Source: JOPF133 sp052144935
Lineage (GTDB): Bacteria > Acidobacteriota > Terriglobia > Bryobacterales > Bryobacteraceae
Length of the DNA stretch: 51,866 nucleotides
Assembly: GCA_052144935.1 (NCBI GenBank)
Contig: JBKQPR010000259.1
Span: forward strand, 1 to 51,866
Direction of reading: 5' to 3'
The translations under genes and the position numbers were made by a program. Shown here in pieces: positions 15,954-24,230 of the stretch; the first letter of the stretch is position 1; each line of letters starts with the position of its first letter. The notes under the pieces are model-generated. The model ran no database searches, had not been told where the DNA came from, and worked only from the letters and a program-made list of their open reading frames with translations.

Positions 15954-16727
15954 ATGTCCAAGCTCAGTTTGCTGGCCTTGGTTGTGAGTGTTTCGGGGAT
16001 CGTCAGTCCATCGGCGGTCGCCGCCGAACCCGTGGTAGTCAGCGTGGTCGACGGTGCAGCCGATGCTTTCGCGCGCTACACAGCCGCGCAAAACGAAGCC
16101 CGTCCTTGGCGCGTCGAGACCGTCGAAATCGAAGCCTCGCTGCCAAAACTTTCCAAGCACGGCCGGCTGCGGGCAATCCGCAAACTGCTGCCGGTCGGCC
16201 GGCCGCAGTACCAGGTTCTCGAAATCACCGGAGACCAGGTAGTGAAGAGCGAGGTCATCGCCCGCTACCTTAGCGAGGACATACGCACTGCCCAAATCCC
16301 GGCGGCGACGGTGTCCATTACTCCGGCCAACTATAAGTTTCGCTACAAAGGCGTAGCCCAGAACGGAGATAGTGCGACTTATTTCTTCTCGATTACGCCC
16401 CGCAAAAAGAGGGAAGGTCTCATCAAGGGAGAACTCTGGCTGGATGGAGCAACCGGGATTGCGGTTCGGCAGTCGGGCTACCTGGTCAAGAGGGCGTCGA
16501 TTCTGGTGAAGCGCGTCGACGTGGCGCGCGAGATCCAGCTTTCGGGCGGCATAGCCCGGATGCGGGTCACCCATTTGTCTATCGACACCCGGCTGGCGGG
16601 CAGAGCGGAACTGACCATCGAAGAACGGCCCTACACCGCGTCGGATGAGGGGGGAGTCGCCGGACAACCGATGACGGTAAGCCCGCCGGAAGAGCCGCCG
16701 GCATTCCGGCATTTGCCGGCGCTGTGA
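15954..16727 (+). CDS. Secreted protein, possibly LolA/LolB-like fold
   Basis: The 257-residue protein starts at this ATG behind AAAAGGAGGGG. A signal peptide ends near PSAVAA. The body is rich in beta strands. KGELWLDGATGIAVRQSGYL and RMRVTHLSIDTRLAGRAEL recall the antiparallel sheet of outer-membrane lipoprotein-sorting proteins, where a hydrophobic half-barrel binds lipid. That resemblance is weak and no catalytic motif is visible. The last 20 residues are Pro/Glu-rich. It is monocistronic, with a palindromic repeat after its stop. Confidence 0.55.
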   Translation: MSKLSLLALVVSVSGIVSPSAVAAEPVVVSVVDGAADAFARYTAAQNEARPWRVETVEIEASLPKLSKHGRLRAIRKLLPVGRPQYQVLEITGDQVVKSEVIARYLSEDIRTAQIPAATVSITPANYKFRYKGVAQNGDSATYFFSITPRKKREGLIKGELWLDGATGIAVRQSGYLVKRASILVKRVDVAREIQLSGGIARMRVTHLSIDTRLAGRAELTIEERPYTASDEGGVAGQPMTVSPPEEPPAFRHLPAL

Positions 16728-16765
16728 GTTGGCCATGCTGCATCTAATAGTCCGTGGCAGAAGTC

Positions 16766-16844
16766 CCAAAACACCGCTTACTTACGTGCGCGGCTCTGTA
16801 GATGCAACGCGTTTCAGAGCCGCGACGGTTACGGAGCGGTTTCT
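16766..16844. repeat. REP-like palindromic element, copy 1
   Basis: This is an imperfect long inverted repeat with a perfect 10-bp core, CGCGGCTCTG (16789-16798) and CAGAGCCGCG (16815-16824). The outer arms are also related: AAAACACCGCTTACTTACG on the left, and ACGGAGCGGTTT on the right, the latter resembling an inverted AAACCGCTC arm. The same AAACCGCTC..TTACG and GAGCCGCG modules recur in the repeat cluster at 44488-44643. It lies in the 240-nt gap between two secreted-protein genes. Confidence 0.6.
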
Positions 16845-16885
16845 ACCACGGGCCGCCAACCTACTTAGTAAGTCTGTTATCGAAT

Positions 16886-16901
16886 TGGCTACCGATGTGC
16901 T
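16886..16901 (+). promoter_or_regulatory. Sigma-54 (-24/-12) promoter candidate
   Basis: TGGCTACCGATGTGCT matches TGGC at -24 and TGC at -12. The invariant GG and GC are spaced as in the consensus (12 nt from first G to the G of GC). It predicts a start near 16911, about 55 nt before the beta-barrel gene. A matching activator is encoded at 14648-15658. The only deviation is G for the first T of TTGC. Confidence 0.55.
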
Positions 16902-16966
16902 GTGAAGTAACACGAAGGGCGTCGCGACTTACTGCGCCGGCGCCCGATAGAAAGAGGAGATAGACA

Positions 16967-17566
16967 ATGTCTGGAAAATATCGTCTCGCGGCAATTCTTC
17001 TGGGGGGAGCGCTGGCTTCGCTGCCGATGGCCGCCCAGGAAAACGATCGCTCCGAAGTCAGCGTTCAGCTCTTCGGCAGCTTCGTCAAAACCACCACCAA
17101 CAACGGCATTTCGCAGAGCGCCGACAACAGCGCCGGAGTTCTGGCCAGTTATCGTTTCTTCTTCGCCGCCAATCACGGCGTGGAAGTCGACTACGGCTAC
17201 ACCCGCGACACCCAGTCCTACGGGCTGCCCACCGGTTCCGAGGGCGTGAAAGCGGATCAGCACGAGTTCTCGGCCGCGTATGTCTACCGGCGGCGTCTGG
17301 GCGGCCTGACGCCGTTTGTCGAGGCCGGCGTCGGCGGACTGGTGTTCTCTCCGACCGGCAACTCGTTCGGCGCTTCCACCGAGACCAAGGCGGCGTTTGT
17401 CTACGGCGCCGGCGCGGACTACAACGTGTCCAAGCGCGCGTTCATTCGCGCGGAATATCGCGGCCTGGTGTACGACAGCCCGACCTTCGGTCTGTCGCCG
17501 ACGCTGGGCCCGAGCCGCCTCACCCATCGCGCCGAGCCGTCGATCGGCTTCGGCTATCGCTTCTAG
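16967..17566 (+). CDS. Outer-membrane beta-barrel protein (OmpA-like N-terminal fold)
   Basis: The 199-residue protein has a signal peptide ending at MAAQ and about eight amphipathic strands, such as VSVQLFGSFVKT, VEVDYGYTRDTQ and TPFVEAGVGGLVF. It ends with the aromatic signature GFGYRF typical of barrels assembled by BamA. It has no periplasmic OmpA peptidoglycan-binding domain. The ribosome binding site AGAGGAGA lies just upstream. The likely sigma-54 promoter suggests conditional expression. A porin, adhesin or stability role is possible; nothing more specific can be said. Confidence 0.75.
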   Translation: MSGKYRLAAILLGGALASLPMAAQENDRSEVSVQLFGSFVKTTTNNGISQSADNSAGVLASYRFFFAANHGVEVDYGYTRDTQSYGLPTGSEGVKADQHEFSAAYVYRRRLGGLTPFVEAGVGGLVFSPTGNSFGASTETKAAFVYGAGADYNVSKRAFIRAEYRGLVYDSPTFGLSPTLGPSRLTHRAEPSIGFGYRF

Positions 17567-17643
17567 TCGATCCGGCGGGCCGAACCGGGAGTTCATGGGG
17601 TGCTCGAACGATTCGGCCCGCAAACCGTCATGGGGAGAGTCTT

Positions 17644-18522
17644 ATGAGGATTGCACGAGGAATTGTAAGCACGGTGCTGCTGGCCGCGAGCATTCCGGGG
17701 GCAGCCGGCGCCATCGATCTGCAACAGTCAACGCTCAAGGCTTGGGCTGACTATGTGAGCGGGGCCGATGCGCGCCTGCGAGACCGTCTCTCCGGCCGCC
17801 AGAGCTTTCTGTGGTCGGATGAGTCTTCCGACCGGCAGTCCCGATTGCGAGCCGGCGAAGTAGTGATCGCGCCGCTGGTCGGACGGGGAACCCAGGAAGT
17901 GCCGAACGGCCTGATCCACGACTGGATTGGCGCGGCCTTCATTCCCAATGCCAAAATCGGCGGCGTGATGGCGGTGCTGCAAGATTATGATCGCTACAAG
18001 GACGTCTATAAGCCGGTAGTGGCCGATTCCAGAGTGCTGGCGTGCTCCGCGGATGACCAGGAGTTTTCTATGACCTGGCGCCGCCGCATCCTGTTCGTCA
18101 ACGCCGCCATGGAGGGACGGTATCGCGCCCGCGATTATGCGGTCGATGCACGCCGGGGCTATAACATCGCCGAGACTACATCCATACAGGAGATCGAGAA
18201 CTATGGCCGTCCCGGCGAGCGGCTCGTGCCGGTGGAGAAGGGGAACGGTTACATCTGGCGGCTTCACAGCATCGCCCGATACGAAGAGCGCGATGGCGGC
18301 GTGTACCTCGAACTGCAAGTCATCGCTCTGACGCGCGACATTCCGTCTTCCCTGCGATGGTTGGTGAGTCCGGTGGTGAACCACATCTCCATCAATTCGC
18401 TTTCCACGACGTTGCGCCAGACGCGCCTGGCGGTGAACGCTCTGCCCGCCGGGCCGGAGCGCATGGCGCGATGCACCGGCCGGGACCGCGGCTTTCTGAT
18501 CGCCAGGCGGGGCGGGGAATAA
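17644..18522 (+). CDS. Secreted START/SRPBCC-like protein
   Basis: The 292-residue protein has a signal peptide ending near AAGAID. The central part (about 65-240) looks like a helix-grip (SRPBCC/START) lipid-binding fold: GLIHDWIGAAFIP, VLQDYDRYKDVYKPVVADS, FSMTWRRRILFVN and GYIWRLHSIARYEERDGG. These blocks resemble polyketide-cyclase/START-like exported proteins. The ligand is unknown. The gene is followed after 10 nt by a PAP2-type membrane phosphatase or transferase, so a shared lipid-related role is plausible but unproven. Confidence 0.6.
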   Translation: MRIARGIVSTVLLAASIPGAAGAIDLQQSTLKAWADYVSGADARLRDRLSGRQSFLWSDESSDRQSRLRAGEVVIAPLVGRGTQEVPNGLIHDWIGAAFIPNAKIGGVMAVLQDYDRYKDVYKPVVADSRVLACSADDQEFSMTWRRRILFVNAAMEGRYRARDYAVDARRGYNIAETTSIQEIENYGRPGERLVPVEKGNGYIWRLHSIARYEERDGGVYLELQVIALTRDIPSSLRWLVSPVVNHISINSLSTTLRQTRLAVNALPAGPERMARCTGRDRGFLIARRGGE

Positions 18523-18532
18523 GGAGGATCGC

Positions 18533-19522
18533 GTGCAGGATGTGTTGCTGGCGCCGGAAGCAACCATTGCAGCGCCGCGAGCGGCGGATCGCGTTTCCAC
18601 GTTGGTGGTCCGCCGCTCCGAGTGGGTGGTGCTGGCGTTTCTCGTCTACGCCGCGACGGCCGGTTGCTTTCTGCCGGTCGGTCCAGCGGTGAGGGAGCGG
18701 GTGCTCGTCGTCAATGCCGCCGTCAGCGTGGCGTATTACTTCCTGATTCGCGGCGATTCGCGGCGGCCCCGCCTGGCGCTCAGCGTGATCCGCGACTGGC
18801 TGCCGCTCGCCTTGATCCTCCTGGCCTACCGCGAGATGGGCTGGTTCGCGCTGCCTCACCAGGGTCATCCGCTGGAATCGCATTGGGTGGTGTGGGACCG
18901 CTTGTTTCTGCGCGGCGGCGGCAAACTGCTCATCGAATCCCTCGGACCCGTCGTGCCCTCCATTCTGGAAATCTCGTACGCCCTCGTCTATGCGCTGGCG
19001 CCGTTTTCCCTCGTAGTCTTGTACCTCTATGGACGAAGAGAGCCCGCGGATCGCTTTCTGCTGATCTTCAGCTTGGGCGTTCTGATGTGCTATGCCCAGT
19101 TTCCTTTCTGGCCTTCGGATCCGCCCCGCGTGGTGTTCTTCGGCGAGGACTTCCCGGCTTACGACACCATTTTTCGCCGCTTGAACTGGTGGATGCTGGG
19201 CAACTATGGCATCCATACCAGCGTCTTCCCCAGCGCACACGTCGCGGGCGCTTTTGCGGCCGCCTTCGGAATGCGGCGGGCGCTCCCGGAACACAAATGG
19301 GTGCACCGGGTTCTGGTGGTCATTGCCGCGCTGATCGCCGCCGCGACCGTCTACGGGCGATATCATTATTTGGCGGACGCCTGCGCGGGTTTCGTGATGG
19401 CGGCGATCGCCGTGGCGGCCGCGTGGCTCACTCACAACATCTCGCTATCGCCAAGACCGGCTGCCAATCGGCCCCAACCCCTGGGCTATGATGGAGGTGT
19501 TTTCGACGCCTTAAGGGAATGA
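18533..19522 (+). CDS. PAP2/Aur1-like integral membrane phosphatase or transferase
   Basis: The 329-residue protein begins at GTG behind AAGGAGG. It has seven or so hydrophobic helices. The phosphatase signature is split as in inositolphosphotransferase (Aur1/Ipt1, PAP2_3) proteins: SVFPSAHVAGAF with the first catalytic His, and YGRYHYLADACAG with the second His and Asp. In the family these residues form a phospho-His intermediate that removes or transfers a phospho-headgroup on lipids at the outer membrane face. The substrate is unknown. It overlaps kinase 3 by 4 nt (ATGA), so the propeller kinase pair is probably co-transcribed with it. Confidence 0.85.
   Translation: MQDVLLAPEATIAAPRAADRVSTLVVRRSEWVVLAFLVYAATAGCFLPVGPAVRERVLVVNAAVSVAYYFLIRGDSRRPRLALSVIRDWLPLALILLAYREMGWFALPHQGHPLESHWVVWDRLFLRGGGKLLIESLGPVVPSILEISYALVYALAPFSLVVLYLYGRREPADRFLLIFSLGVLMCYAQFPFWPSDPPRVVFFGEDFPAYDTIFRRLNWWMLGNYGIHTSVFPSAHVAGAFAAAFGMRRALPEHKWVHRVLVVIAALIAAATVYGRYHYLADACAGFVMAAIAVAAAWLTHNISLSPRPAANRPQPLGYDGGVFDALRE
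19480..19497 (+). promoter_or_regulatory. Putative extended -10 promoter motif, copy 2
   Basis: CCTGGGCTATGATGGAGG carries TATGAT at 19487-19492, 26 nt before the kinase 3 ATG and inside the 3' end of the PAP2 gene. It matches the element at 13544-13561 at 17 of 18 positions. It could give kinase 3 its own promoter in addition to read-through. Confidence 0.4.
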
Positions 19523-22500
19523 CGAAGGTGCCCGCACCGTTCGTGCTGGCCGCCGCCTGGGCGGCGATACTGCATCCCGCGGTGCATGCCCGCGACCCCC
19601 ACCGGCTGCTCGAACAGTATATTCACGACGGCTGGACCGAAGAGCAGGGTTATCCCGGCGGCGCGGTCCACGCGTTCGCTCAGACGCCCGATGGATTCCT
19701 CTGGATCGGCGCCGAGAACGGCTTGGTTCGCTTCGACGGTCTCACCTTCCGTATCTTCAATCACGCCAATACCGACGCTCTTCCTGCCAGCGGAGTGCTC
19801 GCTCTGGCCGCGGACCGCGAGGGCGGCCTCTGGATCCTCATGCAAAGCCGCCAGGTCCTGCGCTACCGCGGCGGCGGTTTCGAACCCATCGCGCGGGAGA
19901 ACGGCGTTACCGCCATCGCGCCGGGCGCGCTCGGCGATCTGCTGCTGGTCCGCCCGGAAGACACCATGCGGTATGCGGGCGGGAAATATGCACCCATCTC
20001 GCCCGCGCCGGGCTACACCAGCCGTCTGGTGATCTCCGTCGCCGAGGCGCCCGATGGGACCGTGTGGATGGGGACGCGCGATTTTGGCGCGTTCGCACTG
20101 CGCGACGGCAAGGCTTTCGATCTGCGCGGACTCCGCGATCGAAAGGTGGATTGTCTCTTGTCCGGCGACTCCGGCGCCGTGTGGTTGGGCACGGACCGCG
20201 GCCTCGCCCTGTGGAATGGCAAAGAACTGGCGCCGAGCGGCATCCCGGCAGCGTTCGAGACCGAGCAGGTATCCGCCATGGCGCGGGATCGCGACGGCAA
20301 TCTGTGGCTGGCGACGCCCGGTGGATTGGCGCGTCTCACTCCGCAGCGGACTTTCGAGCGGGACGTGCGAAAGGCGGCCAGGCCCGAGGCTGCAACTGCC
20401 GTGTTTGAGGATCGCGAGGGAAACCTCTGGGTCGGCCGAACGCGAGGATTGGAGCGCTGGCGCGACCGCCTGTTCCTCAGCTTTCCGTCGCCTGGCGACG
20501 GGGACCCGGAAAACAGCGGGCCGCTCTATACGGATCCTTCCGGCGCCGCGTGGTTCAGCCCATCCACCGGGGGCCTCTATCGGATGAAAGGCACGGATAT
20601 CCGCGAGGTAACCGAGGCGGGGATCGGCCGCGACGTGATCTACTCCATCGACGGCGCGCCCGGCGAACTCTGGATGGGCAGGCAGCGCGGCGGATTGACC
20701 CACCTGCGATACGGCGGCGAATCGTGGGCCGCCGAGACATTCACCGCCGCCGATGGTTTGGCCCCCGGTCCCGTGTACACCGTTCACCGCTGCCGCGACG
20801 GAACGGTGTGGGCCGGAACCTGGAACGCCGGCGTTAGCCGCATACGCGCCGGACGCGTCACTACCTACACCACCGCCGCCGGCCTTGCCTCGAATACGGT
20901 CTCCGCGATTGAGGAAGGCGCCGACGGAACCGTGTGGTTCGCCACCGCCAACGGCCTGAGCGCCTTCGCCGCCGATCGCTGGCGCACCTACACAAGCGCG
21001 CAGGGTCTGCCGCCGGCGAACATCAATTGTCTGCTCCAGGATTCCGCCGGCATCCTTTGGATCGGAACCGGCGACGGCCTGGCTTTCCTGCGAGACGGCC
21101 GCGTGCAGCCGCCGCGAGACTCGGGCGATCCGCTGGCCGATGAGATCTTCGGCATTGCCGACGATGGCCTTGGCTACTTGTGGGTGACGACATCGAAGCA
21201 TGTGGCGCGCGTGCCGCGGGCCCGGCTTCTCGATCGGTCCGGCGCGGCGCCGCTACGCGAATTCGGCCCCTCCGACGGAGTGCCCGCGCCCCAGGGCGTC
21301 CGGCGCGACCGGTCGATCGTGAATGCCGCCGGCCGCATCTGGCTCTCCCTGCGCCATGGAATCTCGGTGGTCGAACCCGCTCGCCTCACTGCCAATTCCG
21401 CTCCGGCGATCATGCACATCGAGTCCGTTTCGGCGGACGGCAATCCCCTCGATCCTCTTTCGCCGCTAAGAATCCCCGCCGGGCGGCTGCGGATTCGGTT
21501 CGACTACCTCGCGCTCAGCCTCTCCGCGCCCGACCAGGTGAAGTACCGCTACCGGCTGGACCCACTGGATCGGGATTGGAACCAGCCCACTTCCGAGCGC
21601 GGCACGGTCTACATGAATCTGCGTCCCGGACCCTACCGTTTCCGCGTCGTCGCCAACAACAGCGCGGGCCTCTGGAATAGCGCCGAAGCGGATGTCGCCA
21701 TGGAGATCGTGCCGGCATTCACGCAAACATGGAAATTCCGTTCGCTGGCGATTGCAGCGGTCGCCCTGGCGGCCTTCGGCTTCTATTGCCTGCGCGTTCG
21801 CCGCATCACCAAAGAACTCCACATCGGATTCGAGGAACGTCTGGATGAGCGGACGCGCATCGCCCAGGAGTTGCATGACACCTTGCTGCAGGGGCTTCTG
21901 GCGACATCCATGCAACTGCAGGTCGCGGTGGGCCGGCTGCCCGCCGATTCCGCCGCTCTTTCGCAGTTCCGTCGCGTCGTTGCGATGCTCCAGCAGGTTG
22001 TCAACGAAAGCAGAAACGCCGTGCGCGGCCTGCGGACGCGCGGATCGGCCGCCGACGATTTGGAGAGGGCGCTCGCCAACGTTCGCGAGGAACTCGCGGC
22101 CCCGGAATCCATCGGCTTGCGGATGACCGTGGACGGGGATCCGCGGCCCTTGAATCCTCTCATCCGCGATCAAGTGTATCGAATCGGACGAGAGGGCCTT
22201 TCCAACGCTTTCCGGCACTCCGGCGCCCCCATGGTCGAACTGGAGATTCACTACGGGGCATCCGATCTGCGCCTCACCGTTCGCGATGCCGGCCGCGGCA
22301 TCGATGCGGAGGTCCTGCGCTCGGGCCGGGACGGTCACTTCGGCCTGCTTGGCATGCGTGAGTGCGCCGAAAGGATTGGCGCGCGCTTCAAGGTGAGGAG
22401 CCAGCGCGGCAGCGGAACCGAGCTGGAATTGATCGTGCCCGCTCCCATCGCCTTTGCGCGGCCCGACTCCCGCCACACGTCGCGCTGGCGCTTCTGGAGA

Positions 22501-22536
22501 CGCCCGAAGACGGCGAAAACCACCGCCGTCTCGTGA
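19519..22536 (+). CDS. Kinase 3: beta-propeller (Reg_prop/Y_Y_Y) sensor histidine kinase
   Basis: This 1005-residue kinase has a signal peptide (about 1-24) and a long propeller region with blades such as DGFLWIGAENGLVRFDG (about 30-600). The Y_Y_Y domain starts near 657, a TM helix lies at about 741-760, and HisKA_3 has His786 in QELHDTLLQG. HATPase_c has SNAFRHSGAPMVELEI and RDAGRGID. It is clearly more divergent from kinases 1 and 2 than they are from each other; its QELHDTLLQGLLATSMQLQ helix is of a different subtype. The sensed ligand is unknown. Its partner regulator follows after 33 nt. Confidence 0.93.
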   Translation: MTKVPAPFVLAAAWAAILHPAVHARDPHRLLEQYIHDGWTEEQGYPGGAVHAFAQTPDGFLWIGAENGLVRFDGLTFRIFNHANTDALPASGVLALAADREGGLWILMQSRQVLRYRGGGFEPIARENGVTAIAPGALGDLLLVRPEDTMRYAGGKYAPISPAPGYTSRLVISVAEAPDGTVWMGTRDFGAFALRDGKAFDLRGLRDRKVDCLLSGDSGAVWLGTDRGLALWNGKELAPSGIPAAFETEQVSAMARDRDGNLWLATPGGLARLTPQRTFERDVRKAARPEAATAVFEDREGNLWVGRTRGLERWRDRLFLSFPSPGDGDPENSGPLYTDPSGAAWFSPSTGGLYRMKGTDIREVTEAGIGRDVIYSIDGAPGELWMGRQRGGLTHLRYGGESWAAETFTAADGLAPGPVYTVHRCRDGTVWAGTWNAGVSRIRAGRVTTYTTAAGLASNTVSAIEEGADGTVWFATANGLSAFAADRWRTYTSAQGLPPANINCLLQDSAGILWIGTGDGLAFLRDGRVQPPRDSGDPLADEIFGIADDGLGYLWVTTSKHVARVPRARLLDRSGAAPLREFGPSDGVPAPQGVRRDRSIVNAAGRIWLSLRHGISVVEPARLTANSAPAIMHIESVSADGNPLDPLSPLRIPAGRLRIRFDYLALSLSAPDQVKYRYRLDPLDRDWNQPTSERGTVYMNLRPGPYRFRVVANNSAGLWNSAEADVAMEIVPAFTQTWKFRSLAIAAVALAAFGFYCLRVRRITKELHIGFEERLDERTRIAQELHDTLLQGLLATSMQLQVAVGRLPADSAALSQFRRVVAMLQQVVNESRNAVRGLRTRGSAADDLERALANVREELAAPESIGLRMTVDGDPRPLNPLIRDQVYRIGREGLSNAFRHSGAPMVELEIHYGASDLRLTVRDAGRGIDAEVLRSGRDGHFGLLGMRECAERIGARFKVRSQRGSGTELELIVPAPIAFARPDSRHTSRWRFWRRPKTAKTTAVS

Positions 22537-22544
22537 AGCCTGGG

Positions 22545-22560
22545 CTATCCTACCGGATAG
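22545..22560. repeat. Inverted repeat before response regulator gene
   Basis: CTATCC-TACC-GGATAG is a perfect 6-bp inverted repeat. It lies 10 nt before the regulator ATG and overlaps the partial CCTGGGCTAT motif at 22539-22548. It could be an operator or a small translational hairpin. Confidence 0.35.
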
Positions 22561-22569
22561 GATCGAAAT

Positions 22570-23202
22570 ATGATGGATCAGCCCGACCGCATCCGTGTGC
22601 TCACTGTGGACGATCATCCCCTCCTCCGTGAGGGAATTGCCGCCATCATTGACGGCGAGCCCGATATGACCCTGGTTTCCCACGCATCCACCGGCGCCGA
22701 GGCGATACAGATGCACCGCGAATACCAGCCCGACGTGACGTTGATGGACCTGCGCCTGCCGGATGTGAGCGGGATCGACGCAATGCTGGCGATCCGCTCA
22801 GAATCCCCGAATGCCCGCGTCATCATCCTGACAACCTTTGAGGGCGACGTGGAGATCCAGCGCGCGCTCCAGGCGGGCGCGCGGGGGTATCTTCTGAAAA
22901 GCATGCCCCCGAACGAACTGGCCCAGGCCATTCGCGAAGTGCATGCCGGCAAGAAACGGGTGCCTCCCGCCATCGCGGCCCACCTGGCCGAGTACATGGG
23001 GTCGGAGCGTCTGAGCCCCCGGGAGATTGAAGTCCTGCGTCAGGTCGCCGACGGCAACCGGAACCGCGACATCGCCGACAAGCTTCACATCTCCGAGGAG
23101 ACGGTGAAAGTCCACGTCAAACACATCATGGATAAGCTGGGCGCCAATGACCGCACACAAGCGATCGCCATCGCGGTGCGCCGGGGAATCATTCAGCTCT
23201 GA
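22570..23202 (+). CDS. NarL/FixJ-family response regulator paired with kinase 3
   Basis: This intact 210-residue regulator has Asp14-Asp15 and phosphoacceptor Asp60 in LMDLRLPD, TTFEGD and YLLKS. The C-terminal LuxR-type HTH has LSPREIEVLRQVADGNRNRD and EETVKVHVKHIMDKLG. It is very similar to the regulator at 11878, particularly in the HTH, so the two may bind related sites. Its position directly after kinase 3 makes it the cognate partner. It should activate or repress transcription when phosphorylated. Confidence 0.94.
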   Translation: MMDQPDRIRVLTVDDHPLLREGIAAIIDGEPDMTLVSHASTGAEAIQMHREYQPDVTLMDLRLPDVSGIDAMLAIRSESPNARVIILTTFEGDVEIQRALQAGARGYLLKSMPPNELAQAIREVHAGKKRVPPAIAAHLAEYMGSERLSPREIEVLRQVADGNRNRDIADKLHISEETVKVHVKHIMDKLGANDRTQAIAIAVRRGIIQL

Positions 23203-23273
23203 TTGCGTCGTCCCCCAAAAGGGGTATCTGAAAAATCCTCGATTGCGGGATGATTCGCATCCGCCGAATCCCG

Positions 23274-23279
23274 TATAGT
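23274..23279 (+). promoter_or_regulatory. Possible -10 element giving a leaderless peroxidase mRNA
   Basis: TATAGT lies only 7 nt before the ATG at 23286. If used, transcription would start at or next to the A of the start codon. No strong -35 was found, and no Shine-Dalgarno sequence precedes this ATG. Confidence 0.3.
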
Positions 23280-23285
23280 TGGTGT

Positions 23286-24230
23286 ATGACGCCAGTCAAA
23301 ACCGACGTGCAATCCGCAGTTGTCCAGGACGTCCTCCAGGCTTTCGATGACCTCAACGGACCTCAGCCCGGCTTTCGGCCGGGGCACGCGAAGGGCATCC
23401 TTCTAACGGGAAGGTTTATTCCGTGCGCGGACGCACGTACGCTTACTCGGGCGCCTCACATCACCCGCAGTTCTACTCCGGTCACGGTCCGTTTCTCCGA
23501 CGGAACAGGCTTGCCCGCCATCCCGGATGGCGATCCGAACGCCAGCCCGCGCGGTTTCGCCATCCGATTTCACCTCGCCGACCACGTTCACACCGACATC
23601 GTTGCCCACTCTGTGAACGGTTTCCCCGCTCGAAACGTGGACGAATTTCTGGGACTGCTTCGCGCGGTGCACGCCAGCGCGCCGGGCGGGGCCAGCCCTC
23701 TCCCCATCGAGAGCTTTCTGGGGACGCATCCCGCGGCGCTGGCCTTCGTGCAGGCGCCGAAGCCCGTGCCCGTCAGCTTCCTGAAGGAATGCTTCTACGC
23801 GCCGAATGCCTACCGTTTCATCAACGCCGCGGGAGAGAGCGCCTATGGCCGCTACCGCGTGCGTCCCGAAGGCCCGGCCGAATACCTCGACACGGCCGCC
23901 GCTGCGCAACAAACGCCCAACTTCCTGTTCGAAGACCTCCAGGCCAAACTCGCCGCCGGTCCCGCGAAAATGCGCATCGCCGTCCAGGTGGCCGCGAAGG
24001 AGGACATCGTCAACGACGCCACCGTGCAATGGCCGAAGGAGCGCCCTGAAGTTGAGCTTGGCGAGGTCGAACTCATGAGTGTGCTGCCCAACAACGCGGC
24101 GGAGCAACGGCACATCATCTTCGATCCCATCCCCCGAGTCGATGGCATTGAAGCTTCCGGCGATCCCTTGCTCGAACTCCGGGCAGCGGTTTACCTGGCG
24201 AGCGGCCGGCGCCGGCGGGCCGGCCGGTGA
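23286..24230 (+). CDS. Catalase-related (SrpA-type) heme peroxidase
   Basis: This 314-residue protein is much shorter than true catalases (about 480 or more) and fits the catalase-related peroxidase group. The distal His region is RPGHAKGILLTGRF, followed by TPVTVRFSDGTGLP and PRGFAIRFHL. The C-terminal helix RAAVYLASGRRRR holds a Tyr that could be the proximal heme ligand. These enzymes reduce peroxides with an organic donor. No signal peptide is seen. An upstream in-frame ATG at 23250 is the alternative start. The last 116 nt overlap, tail to tail, the channel gene on the other strand. Confidence 0.8.
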   Translation: MTPVKTDVQSAVVQDVLQAFDDLNGPQPGFRPGHAKGILLTGRFIPCADARTLTRAPHITRSSTPVTVRFSDGTGLPAIPDGDPNASPRGFAIRFHLADHVHTDIVAHSVNGFPARNVDEFLGLLRAVHASAPGGASPLPIESFLGTHPAALAFVQAPKPVPVSFLKECFYAPNAYRFINAAGESAYGRYRVRPEGPAEYLDTAAAAQQTPNFLFEDLQAKLAAGPAKMRIAVQVAAKEDIVNDATVQWPKERPEVELGEVELMSVLPNNAAEQRHIIFDPIPRVDGIEASGDPLLELRAAVYLASGRRRRAGR

